A DNA stretch of 6,126 nucleotides from Vulcanimicrobiota bacterium. Lineage in GTDB: Bacteria; Vulcanimicrobiota; Vulcanimicrobiia; Vulcanimicrobiales; Vulcanimicrobiaceae. Position 1 is the stretch's first letter. Each line of letters opens with the position of its first letter. A program made the position numbers and the translations under genes. The DNA lies in the NCBI GenBank assembly GCA_014304965.1, contig JACRTZ010000242.1, forward strand, positions 1-6,126, given 5' to 3'. Positions 1 through 6,120 of the stretch are shown here, one piece after another. A model generated the notes under the pieces. It had not been told where the DNA came from, did not search any database, and saw only the letters and a list, made by a program, of their open reading frames with translations.

Positions 1-47
1 TCATCGCTGACCGGTGGGCGGAACGCGCCGCGCGCGGGGCGCGTGCG

Positions 48-1640
48 TTGGCCGGCGCCGCGATTACGCGTTCGCCGGCGGTCGCGATCGCGGCGACGCT
101 CGCGCTCGCGCTCTTTTGCGGCGCCACAGGCGCCGCGCACATCGTGCGCAAGCCGATTCCACCGTCGCCCGTGCCGATCCTCACGCCCTCGGCGGAAGGC
201 GACGAGTGGAGCGCGGCAGAGATCGCTGCGCTGCAAACCGACCTCGACGCGCAACTCACGAACGCGCCGCCGTTGCGCGGAGCGCACTTCGGGATGTACG
301 CGATCGACACGCGCACTGGCAACGTGCTGTACGCCCGAAACAACGACGACGTCTTCCAAGTCGCTTCGACGCTCAAGTTGATCGTCGGCAGCGCCGCCCT
401 CGACAAACTCGGGCCGGAGTATCGCTTCAAAACCGAGGCATCATTGACCACGAGAGCGCCGGTCGAGCCCGCTCACCCGGTGCCGTTCGACATGCTCCTC
501 ATTCGCGGCGGCGGCGATCCGCTGCTCAGTGCGGCAGATATTGACGACGCCGCGCGTGCGGTCGCGCGAACGCAAGGAAAGCTCGAGGGCGGATGGCTGG
601 TGGACGACTCGCATTTCGACCTCGTGCCGTACGCTGCTGGTTGGTCTTGGGATGATTTTGCTTTTGACTATGCGGCGCCGTTGTCGGCGGCGAGTCTCGA
701 AGAAAACGTCATCCATCTGACGATTGCGCCTGCCGGCGTGGCGGGAGCGCGCGCAGCCGTGCATTCGGCGCCGCTGAACGTCGTTCGGACGCCGATCGAG
801 GGGGGTTGCAACCGCGTCCTCATCGTCGTTGCCGACGCGATGACGGGCGCCGCTAACTCCGAATCAACGCTCGACGTCGCACGGAACCGCTTTGGATGCA
901 TCCATTTCACCGGCATCGTTCCAGCAAGTGGACCTGCCGAGTCCCTAGATGCCGCCGTCCCGGATCCCGTCGAATACCTTCACAACTATGCGGGCACCGC
1001 ACTACGCCGCGCAGGTGTTGATGCCCGCATCTGGGGCGGAATTCCGCGAGAATCAACGTACCGCAGTTATGGAGTCGCCGACCGGCCGATCCGAACGATT
1101 TGGACGCATCGTTCGGCGTCGCTCGGCGAATTTCTCGGGCCGAACTTTTGGATTCCCTCTGATAACTTCGTCGGCGAGATGCTGCTCAAAGAACTCGGGT
1201 TCGTCACCGGCGGAAAACCGGGCACGACCGCCAAGGGCATCGCCTACGAAAAATCGTGGCTCAAGAGTATCGGCGTGGATCTCTCGACGGTCACGCTCGC
1301 CGACGGCAGCGGGCTCTCGCAGTACGATCGCGTCACGCCGCGCGCGCTTGTCGCGATCTTGCAGCACGATTGGAACGGACCGTATCGCGCGCTGGTGCTC
1401 AACTCGTTGCCGGTCGGCGGCGCGCACGGCTCGATCGAAGGCATCACCGGCACGGCCGCGGCGGGGCGGGTGTTCGCCAAGACCGGCAGCATGATGCACG
1501 TGCGCGGTTTGGCCGGCTATCTCGCGACCAAACGTCACGGGGCCGTGACCTTCGCGTTCACCGTTGACGATTGGAACGGCGACTATCCGGCGCTCGCCGC
1601 CCTGCGCGCCGCGGCGCTCGCGCGGATCGTGAGCGACTGA
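48..1640 (+). CDS. dacB: D-alanyl-D-alanine carboxypeptidase/endopeptidase, PBP4 type (peptidase S13)
   Basis: Penicillin-binding protein of the S13 (PBP4/DacB) family, expected in the periplasm or outside the membrane, where it removes the terminal D-Ala of muropeptides and/or cuts peptide cross-links. Seen in the 530-residue product: an N-terminal signal peptide (hydrophobic core about 11-24, probable cleavage near residue 30); the SxxK motif STLK at 107-110 with nucleophile S107 and K110; GGGDP at 154-158; a WSWDDFAFDYAAPLSA stretch at about 199-214, typical of the family; SDN at 371-373; DGSGLS at 419-424; and KTG at 478-480. All three penicillin-binding motifs are intact and correctly ordered, and the length fits the family. 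The start is uncertain. TTG at 48 is the only in-frame start visible and gives a sensible signal peptide, with a weak GGGG at 36-39. However, the frame stays open to the left edge, so translation could begin before the window. The stop overlaps the next start by 1 nt, suggesting coupled translation. Cys24 lacks a lipobox, so this is probably not a lipoprotein. Confidence 0.93.
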   Translation: MAGAAITRSPAVAIAATLALALFCGATGAAHIVRKPIPPSPVPILTPSAEGDEWSAAEIAALQTDLDAQLTNAPPLRGAHFGMYAIDTRTGNVLYARNNDDVFQVASTLKLIVGSAALDKLGPEYRFKTEASLTTRAPVEPAHPVPFDMLLIRGGGDPLLSAADIDDAARAVARTQGKLEGGWLVDDSHFDLVPYAAGWSWDDFAFDYAAPLSAASLEENVIHLTIAPAGVAGARAAVHSAPLNVVRTPIEGGCNRVLIVVADAMTGAANSESTLDVARNRFGCIHFTGIVPASGPAESLDAAVPDPVEYLHNYAGTALRRAGVDARIWGGIPRESTYRSYGVADRPIRTIWTHRSASLGEFLGPNFWIPSDNFVGEMLLKELGFVTGGKPGTTAKGIAYEKSWLKSIGVDLSTVTLADGSGLSQYDRVTPRALVAILQHDWNGPYRALVLNSLPVGGAHGSIEGITGTAAAGRVFAKTGSMMHVRGLAGYLATKRHGAVTFAFTVDDWNGDYPALAALRAAALARIVSD

Positions 1641-3136
1641 TGACCGAGCGCAACCTCTCCCCGCGCAGCTTGCACGATCGCGCTCAGGCGAGTCGGTGGT
1701 TTCCGGCGTACGCCTTCGCTGTACTAGCCCTGCTCTGTTTCGCGGCGTACCTGGTGCGCTATCCGGTCCTGGGCTCGGGAAATTTCCTGAGCGGCAACCT
1801 CTCGAACTACAACGTGTGGTATTGCGGACTGCAGGCCGTCAAAGAGCGTCGTGATCCATATCTCGTCGAGCCCATCCGTACGTGCGAGCAAAACGCCGAA
1901 CCGCAAATTCATCGCAAGCCGTGGAGCGTCACGCCCATGCCGCTGCCCGGATACACGCTGGCGTTGCTCGCGCCGGTGCTGCTCTTGCCGTATACGACCG
2001 GCAAAGTACTGTGGCTGTTGCTGACGCTGGCCGCGCTAGCGTTCTCGGCCTGGTGCCTCACGCGGCTGACGCGCTTGCCGTTCGCGCCGCTCCTTGCCGT
2101 GATGGCGCCCGCACTGTTCGTGCTCCAGATCATGTACGCCGGCATCGAGCCCTTCGCGGTCGCCGCTTTGTGTGCGGCCGCCCTCGCACTCGAGCGCAAT
2201 CGCTTTACGTTCGCCGTCGTCCTTGCGGCGTTCGCGATGGTCGAACCGCACGTCGGCCTGCCGGCCGTGCTGGCGCTCGCGATTCTCGTACCGCGCGCGC
2301 GCATCGCGCTCGCAGGCAGCCTCGTCGCGCTCGCGCTGCTGTCGGTCGGGATGCTCGGCCTGGCGACAAACGTCGAATACGTGCGCGTCGTGTTGCCGGC
2401 GCAGTCGGCCGCCGAGTCGCTCTATTCGTTCTATCAATTCGGGCTCACGCACGTGTTGTGGTTGCTAGGCGCGCCGGCCAAAGTCGCAACGACGCTCGGC
2501 TCGCTCTCGTACGTCGCGACGATCGCGCTCGGCATTGCGGTCGCGGCGCGCATGCGGTCGGGCTACGGTCGCGCCGCGGCCATCGTGCTGGTGCCGGTTG
2601 CGACCTCGTTGTTCGGCGGACCCTACGTTCACAACCACCAGATCGCGGCGGCGCTGCCGGGCGCATTGCTCTTGGCGGTGCTCGACGCGCGCCTCGCGTG
2701 GGCGGCCGCCGTTGCGGTGGCAATGCTTGCGTTTCCACCGCTGTACGACGTGCGCTTGCAAGAGGCGCTCGCATGCTTCGCCGTCGTCACGGCGATCGCG
2801 CTGCTGTTCGGGAAATGGTCGTGGCCGCGCCGGCTCGCGTTCGGCGTCGCGCTCGCCGGAGCGCTCGCGGTGACGATGCAACTCGACGAGCGGCTGCCGC
2901 ACGCCGCGATGCACGAGACCGCGCAGCCGCAACTGATCCGCGCCGACATGCCGGCCTCGGCCGCGTGGGGATACTTGCTGCGCTGGAGTCCCGGGGCCGC
3001 GGTGGACGACGCGCGGACGCTCGTCGTCAAACTGCCGTGGTGGTTCGCATTACTCGCCCTCACGGTTTCGGCCGCGGACCTGCAAAGGGGCGCGCGCAGA
3101 AAGGACGCAATGGAAGGTTCTCCCACGGCCGCGTAG
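1640..3136 (+). CDS. Polytopic membrane protein, GT-C / GT87 (DUF2029)-like glycosyltransferase
   Basis: A 498-residue integral membrane protein with roughly 11-12 hydrophobic segments (for example 22-41, 122-141, 148-167, 221-243, 311-326, 335-350, 376-391, 397-414, 464-480). It resembles the GT87 family, GT-C fold enzymes that use polyprenyl-phosphate-linked sugars. After the first membrane segment, a loop at about 55-76 reads NYNVWYCG...RRDPY, like the family's aromatic D-x-x-Y-Y and G-x-D-P-Y elements. PLPGYTLALLAPVLLLPY at 101-118 matches the family's second block, and MVEPHVGLP at 200-208 resembles its K-P-Q-x-x-L block. The family's acidic residue near position 56 appears to be Asn, so activity is not assured. 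ATG 1640 overlaps the previous TGA (TGATG) with GAG at 1631-1633 as a weak ribosome binding site; the longer frame upstream lies inside the previous gene and is rejected. Its position between an envelope hydrolase and nucleotide-sugar genes suggests cell-surface glycan assembly. That it is a membrane protein is certain; the family assignment is moderate and the substrate unknown. Confidence 0.8.
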   Translation: MTERNLSPRSLHDRAQASRWFPAYAFAVLALLCFAAYLVRYPVLGSGNFLSGNLSNYNVWYCGLQAVKERRDPYLVEPIRTCEQNAEPQIHRKPWSVTPMPLPGYTLALLAPVLLLPYTTGKVLWLLLTLAALAFSAWCLTRLTRLPFAPLLAVMAPALFVLQIMYAGIEPFAVAALCAAALALERNRFTFAVVLAAFAMVEPHVGLPAVLALAILVPRARIALAGSLVALALLSVGMLGLATNVEYVRVVLPAQSAAESLYSFYQFGLTHVLWLLGAPAKVATTLGSLSYVATIALGIAVAARMRSGYGRAAAIVLVPVATSLFGGPYVHNHQIAAALPGALLLAVLDARLAWAAAVAVAMLAFPPLYDVRLQEALACFAVVTAIALLFGKWSWPRRLAFGVALAGALAVTMQLDERLPHAAMHETAQPQLIRADMPASAAWGYLLRWSPGAAVDDARTLVVKLPWWFALLALTVSAADLQRGARRKDAMEGSPTAA

Positions 3137-3152
3137 CCGAGGGCCACGACAC

Positions 3153-3158
3153 GGAAGG
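3153..3158 (+). promoter_or_regulatory. Ribosome binding site for the TTG start of gmd
   Basis: GGAAGG lies 5 nt before the TTG at 3164, a good Shine-Dalgarno match and spacing. Between the TAG of the preceding gene (3134-3136, same frame) and 3164 there is no ATG or GTG in frame, so the site decides for the TTG. The 27-nt gap between the genes holds nothing else recognisable. Confidence 0.75.
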
Positions 3159-3163
3159 TAGCA

Positions 3164-4135
3164 TTGAAACCAAAGACCGCGCTGATCACGGGCATCACGG
3201 GCCAGGACGGATCGTACCTGGCAGAGCTTCTTCTATCGAAAGATTACCGCGTGGTCGGCATGACGCGGCGTACGAGCACCGACTCGCACGATCGCATCGC
3301 CCCGGTCTTGGATCGCATCGAAATCGTCTCGGGCGACCTGCTCGACCAGCACTCCATGACCACGATTATTGCGGAGACGCAGCCCGACGAAGTCTATAAC
3401 CTCGCGGCGCAGTCGTTCGTCCCGACGTCGTGGACGCAGCCCGTGCTCACGGGCGAATTCACCGCGCTCGGCGTGACGCGCATCCTCGAGGCCATCCGGC
3501 ACGTGAACCCCAAGATCCGGTTCTATCAGGCGTCGAGTTCCGAGATGTTCGGCAAGGTGCAGGCCGTTCCGCAAGACGAGGACACCCCGTTCTATCCGCG
3601 CAGCCCCTACGGCGTCGCGAAAGTGTACGGGCACTGGATCACCGTCAACTACCGCGAGTCGTTCGATCTCTTCGCCGTCAGCGGCATCCTGTTCAATCAC
3701 GAGAGCGAACGGCGCGGCCGCGAGTTCGTGACGCGGAAGATCTCCGAAGGCGTCGCGCGCATCAAGCTCGGTTTGGACAAGAAGCTCAAACTCGGCAACC
3801 TCGAAGCGCAGCGCGACTGGGGTTTTGCCGGCGACTACGTCAAGGCGATGTGGCTGATGCTGCAGCAGAACGAACCGCAAGACTTCGTCATCGCCACCGG
3901 ACGCACGCACAAAGTGCGCGATTTTTGTAAGCTCGCTTTTTCGACGATGGACCTCGATTACGAAAAGTTCGTCGAGCAGGATCCGCGGTTCTACCGTCCG
4001 GCCGAAGTGGATCTACTCGTCGGCGATCCGGCCAAAGCGAAGCGCGTTTTGGGCTGGGTGCCCGAGACGAGCTTCGAGCAGCTCGTCGAGATGATGGTGC
4101 GCGCCGACGTGGCTCGTCTGGCAGCGTTGAAGTAA
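3164..4135 (+). CDS. gmd: GDP-mannose 4,6-dehydratase
   Basis: Cytoplasmic short-chain dehydrogenase/reductase-family enzyme that converts GDP-D-mannose to GDP-4-keto-6-deoxy-D-mannose using tightly bound NADP(H). It is the common first step to GDP-rhamnose, GDP-fucose and related sugars. Seen in the 323-residue product: the Rossmann motif TGITGQDGSYLAE at 9-21 (G10, G13, G16); R35-R36, typical of NADP-binding Gmd; the catalytic region QASSSEMFG at 122-130, where S125 stands for the usual Thr and E127 is the conserved Glu; YGVAK at 149-153 giving the catalytic Tyr149 and Lys153; and the Gmd signatures NHESERRGREFVTRKI at 178-193 and GNLEAQRDWGFAGDYV at 211-226. The length fits the short bacterial Gmd type. 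The start is a TTG supported by GGAAGG at 3153-3158, and the first residues MKPKTALITG run directly into the Rossmann strand. The next gene begins 5 nt after the stop and encodes the next enzyme of the pathway. Confidence 0.97.
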   Translation: MKPKTALITGITGQDGSYLAELLLSKDYRVVGMTRRTSTDSHDRIAPVLDRIEIVSGDLLDQHSMTTIIAETQPDEVYNLAAQSFVPTSWTQPVLTGEFTALGVTRILEAIRHVNPKIRFYQASSSEMFGKVQAVPQDEDTPFYPRSPYGVAKVYGHWITVNYRESFDLFAVSGILFNHESERRGREFVTRKISEGVARIKLGLDKKLKLGNLEAQRDWGFAGDYVKAMWLMLQQNEPQDFVIATGRTHKVRDFCKLAFSTMDLDYEKFVEQDPRFYRPAEVDLLVGDPAKAKRVLGWVPETSFEQLVEMMVRADVARLAALK

Positions 4136-4140
4136 GCGGG

Positions 4141-5076
4141 ATGCGCGCGCTCGTCACCGGTGGGAACGGATTCGTCGGCCGGCACTTGTGCGCGGCCCTG
4201 CGCGAACGCGGCGATGAGGTCGTGGTGGCGGGACGGCCCCACGCTTCGGGTGTCGTGGACCTCGAACTCGATTTGCGCGATTTCGACAACGTCTGCGCGG
4301 TCGTCGCCGCCGCCAACGCGGACGTCGTCTTTCACTTGGCGGCCATCGCCTTCGTGCCCGAGGGAAACAACGATCCGCTGACCACCTACGACGTCAACGT
4401 GCTCGGAACGGCGCGCGTCTTCGAGGCGATTCGACGCTCGCCGCGACCGGTGCGGCGCGCGCTGTTCGTCGGGTCGGCCGAAATCTACGGCTCGCGGCCG
4501 GCCTCCGCGTATCCGCTGCGCGAAACGAGCGCGCCGCAGCCGACCACGCCGTACGCTGCGAGCAAGACGGCGGGCGAGGCGATCGCGCTTGCGGCCTTTC
4601 GCACGTTCGGAATTCCCGCACTGATGACCCGAGCATTCAACCACATCGGCCCGGGACAGGACGACCGCTTCGCGCTGTCGTCGTTTGCGAAGCAGCTCGC
4701 CGAGATCAAGAACGGCGCGCCACCGCTCATGTACGTCGGCAACCTGGAGGCGCAGCGCGATTTCCTCGACGTACGCGACGTCGTCCGCGCGTACGCGCTG
4801 CTCGCCGAGCGCGGCGTGGACGGAGAAGCGTACAACGTGTGCAGCGGCCGCGCGGTGACGATCAAGGAAGTTCTGCGGCGATTGATCACGATCGCCGGCG
4901 TCGCCGTCGAAGTGCGCGAGGATCCCGAGCGCATGCGCCCCAGCGACAACCCGCTTTCGCTCGGCGACAACGCCAAGTTGCGCGAAGCGACCGGCTGGGA
5001 GCCGACCATCTCGCTCGACGCATCGCTGCGCACCGTGTACGAGGCGGCGGTTGCGGGCGTGGGCGCCCACGCGTGA
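4141..5076 (+). CDS. rmd: GDP-4-keto-6-deoxy-D-mannose reductase (GDP-D-rhamnose forming, Rmd-like)
   Basis: NAD(P)H-dependent SDR-family enzyme expected to reduce the 4-keto group of the Gmd product, giving GDP-D-rhamnose for surface polysaccharide or other glycans. Seen in the 311-residue product: the Rossmann motif VTGGNGFVGRHL at 5-16 (G7, G10, G13); GSAEIYG at 111-117 with the probable catalytic Ser112; PYAASK at 137-142 with Tyr138 and Lys142; and Rmd-like substrate-binding blocks TRAFNHIGPGQ at 163-173, VGNLEAQRDFLDVRDVVRAY at 199-218, YNVCSG at 231-236, and RPSDNP...TGWEP at 266-288. Length is normal for the family. The ATG lies 5 nt after the gmd stop with only a weak GGG nearby, so translation is probably coupled. 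The stop overlaps the next start by 4 nt (GTGA). A reductase of the opposite stereochemistry (6-deoxy-D-talose) cannot be excluded from sequence alone. The FNHIGPGQ block and the placement after gmd favour Rmd; GDP-fucose synthase is a poorer fit. Confidence 0.88.
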   Translation: MRALVTGGNGFVGRHLCAALRERGDEVVVAGRPHASGVVDLELDLRDFDNVCAVVAAANADVVFHLAAIAFVPEGNNDPLTTYDVNVLGTARVFEAIRRSPRPVRRALFVGSAEIYGSRPASAYPLRETSAPQPTTPYAASKTAGEAIALAAFRTFGIPALMTRAFNHIGPGQDDRFALSSFAKQLAEIKNGAPPLMYVGNLEAQRDFLDVRDVVRAYALLAERGVDGEAYNVCSGRAVTIKEVLRRLITIAGVAVEVREDPERMRPSDNPLSLGDNAKLREATGWEPTISLDASLRTVYEAAVAGVGAHA

Positions 5077-5675
5077 ACGAGCGCCACGAGTTTCCCGTGT
5101 GGCGCACGACGCTCTTTAAGCATCGCGGGGCCGTCCTCGCGCTGCCGGCGATCGCGCTCGTCGCGTTCGGAAAGCCGAGCCGGCGGTCTATCGCGGCGGG
5201 CGTTCCGCTCGCGCTCGCGGGCTAAGCCTTGCGCTGCTGGGCGGTCGGTTATTCCGGCCGCACGACGCGCGCCGACACCGTCACGGCGCCGGCGCTCGTG
5301 ACCGCGGGCCCGTATGCGCACGTGCGCAATCCGCTGTATCTCGGCAATCTGTTGACGGCCGCCGGGTTCGCACTGGCATTCACGGGCGGCCTGGGCCCCG
5401 GGAAACGTTTGCTTTTGTCGGGATTCGGTATCGGAACGATGCTTGCGGTGTACGCGGGGATCGTGCCGCTCGAAGAAGCGTACCTGCGGGAAACGTTCGG
5501 GGAAGCGTTCGACGACTACGCAGCGCGCGTGCCGCGTATCGTTCCGCGCCTGACGACGGGCGGCTTCGCCTCCGGCGAATACGATGCGACGACGATCGTC
5601 GAGGCGGAATCGCGCACCTTTGCGAGCTTCGCCGCGATGTTGGCGGCGCTCGCATTGAAAGCCGCGCGCGCGTAA
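5073..5675 (+). pseudogene. Isoprenylcysteine carboxyl methyltransferase (ICMT/PEMT)-family membrane protein, interrupted by an in-frame TAA
   Basis: Read through one TAA at 5223-5225, this frame gives about 200 codons that match a whole membrane-embedded ICMT/PEMT-like methyltransferase. Members use S-adenosylmethionine; substrates of the bacterial ones are mostly unknown. Seen: GTG start at 5073 in a GTGA overlap with rmd; the N-terminal part NERHEFPVWRTTLFKHRG; a first membrane segment at about codons 19-34; a second running across the stop at about 39-57; the family motif GPYAHVRNPLYLGN at codons 79-92; further hydrophobic segments at about 93-104 and 113-133; and the C-terminal motif EEAYLRETFG...YAARVPRIVP at about 134-158. 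The stop falls at codon 51 in LALAG-stop-ALRCWAVGY, where relatives usually have Glu, so one G-to-T change (GAA to TAA) explains it. The frame is unshifted and codon use on both sides looks alike, so the lesion is recent or a base error. Alternatives are two coupled fragments or readthrough. The family call is good; whether a product is made is open. Confidence 0.8.
5229..5675 (+). CDS. C-terminal part of the split ICMT-family methyltransferase (possible restart at TTG)
   Basis: The 148-residue open frame after the internal TAA, which a gene caller would report as a separate gene. It could begin at the TTG 3 nt after the stop, so ribosomes ending at 5223-5225 might restart here, but no convincing ribosome binding site is visible. 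It holds the motifs tied to cofactor binding in this family, RNPLYLG (nt 5325-5345) and the Glu-rich FGEAFDDYAARVPR region (about nt 5472-5537). It lacks the first membrane segment and half of the second. It is best read as part of the interrupted gene starting at 5073. Independent function is doubtful. Confidence 0.55.
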   Translation: MRCWAVGYSGRTTRADTVTAPALVTAGPYAHVRNPLYLGNLLTAAGFALAFTGGLGPGKRLLLSGFGIGTMLAVYAGIVPLEEAYLRETFGEAFDDYAARVPRIVPRLTTGGFASGEYDATTIVEAESRTFASFAAMLAALALKAARA

Positions 5676-5679
5676 CGAC

Positions 5680-6120
5680 GTGAGCCATGCGAGTCACGCG
5701 CCGCCGGTGAAGGGGTTCGCGCTCCGGACCGCGCTGGTGCTGACCGCGTTTGTGGCGTTCCTCGAACTCGCCGGCGGGATCGTCGCCGGAAGCCTCGCGC
5801 TGCTCGCCGATTCCGCGCACGTCTTCATGGATGCGTTTGCGCTCGGTATCGCGGTTGCCGCAAGCGCGCAGGCAGGCCGCCCCGCGACCGGCCGGCGCAC
5901 GTTTGGATTTGCGCGTCTCGAAGTGCTGGCCGCGCTCGGAAACGGTGGCCTGCTCTTGGCCGTCGCCGTGTTGATCGCAGTGGAGGCCGTGCGACGCTTC
6001 GGTGCGCCGGGGCTCCCGCAGGGCGGAACGATGGCGATCGTTGCCGGCATCGGCTTCGTCGTCAACGTCGGCATCGGTTTGACGTTACGGCATTCTGCTC
6101 GCGACAACATCAACGTGTGA
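5680..6120 (+). CDS. Cation diffusion facilitator (CzcD/ZitB-like) metal transporter, N-terminal half, probably truncated
   Basis: CDF-family transporters export Zn2+ or other divalent cations in exchange for protons across the cytoplasmic membrane. The visible 146 residues cover the first four membrane segments (about 14-34, 38-62, 78-103, 116-137). They carry the family block GSLALLADSAHVFMDAFALG at 37-56, with H47 and D51 as the HxxxD half of the transport site. RRTFGFARLEVLAALGNG at 72-89 and SARDNINV at 139-146 are also typical. Relatives are about 300 residues and continue after this Asn-Val with Arg and a fifth segment carrying the second HxxxD. Here a TGA (6118-6120) stands at the Arg position, followed by GCGGCG (Ala-Ala), which fits the expected continuation. 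As it stands the protein lacks half the metal site, two membrane segments and the cytoplasmic domain, so it should not transport. GTG 5680, 4 nt after the previous stop, is the only sensible start; the ATG at 5687 is out of frame. The window ends 6 nt later, so continuation cannot be confirmed. Confidence 0.8.
   Translation: MSHASHAPPVKGFALRTALVLTAFVAFLELAGGIVAGSLALLADSAHVFMDAFALGIAVAASAQAGRPATGRRTFGFARLEVLAALGNGGLLLAVAVLIAVEAVRRFGAPGLPQGGTMAIVAGIGFVVNVGIGLTLRHSARDNINV

Noticed and set aside
117..119. Cys24 of the PBP4 homologue as a lipoprotein cysteine
   Set aside because: The preceding residues are A-L-F, which do not fit a lipobox (small residue expected at -1), and the hydrophobic core continues to a better type I cleavage region near residue 30.
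1571..1639. Extended N-terminus of the GT87-like protein
   Set aside because: The extra 23 residues lie inside the end of the PBP4 gene and are Arg-rich. ATG 1640, with the TGATG overlap, is followed directly by a normal N-terminus.
3095..3163. Terminator or promoter between the membrane protein and gmd
   Set aside because: Only short GC-rich partial complementarities around GGCCGCGTAGCC are visible, with no T-run and no clear -35/-10 pair. The 27-nt gap is better explained as an intra-operon spacer with a ribosome binding site.
1882..3399. 505-codon + strand open frame overlapping the membrane protein and the start of gmd
   Set aside because: The product is extremely Arg/Ala rich and crosses two real genes in another frame, so it is a compositional shadow.
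3991..5070. Long reverse-strand open frame (359 codons) opposite rmd
   Set aside because: It lies almost wholly antisense to the well-supported rmd and the end of gmd. Its product is rich in Arg, Ala and His with no recognisable family, the usual by-product of high GC content.
5223..5225. TAA reassigned to a sense codon in this organism
   Set aside because: TAA ends gmd at 4133-4135 and the methyltransferase frame at 5673-5675 at natural C-termini, each followed within 5 nt by the next gene.
6118..6120. TGA as a selenocysteine codon in the CDF gene
   Set aside because: The family has Arg, not Cys, at this position, and CDF proteins are not known selenoproteins. A nonsense change is simpler.
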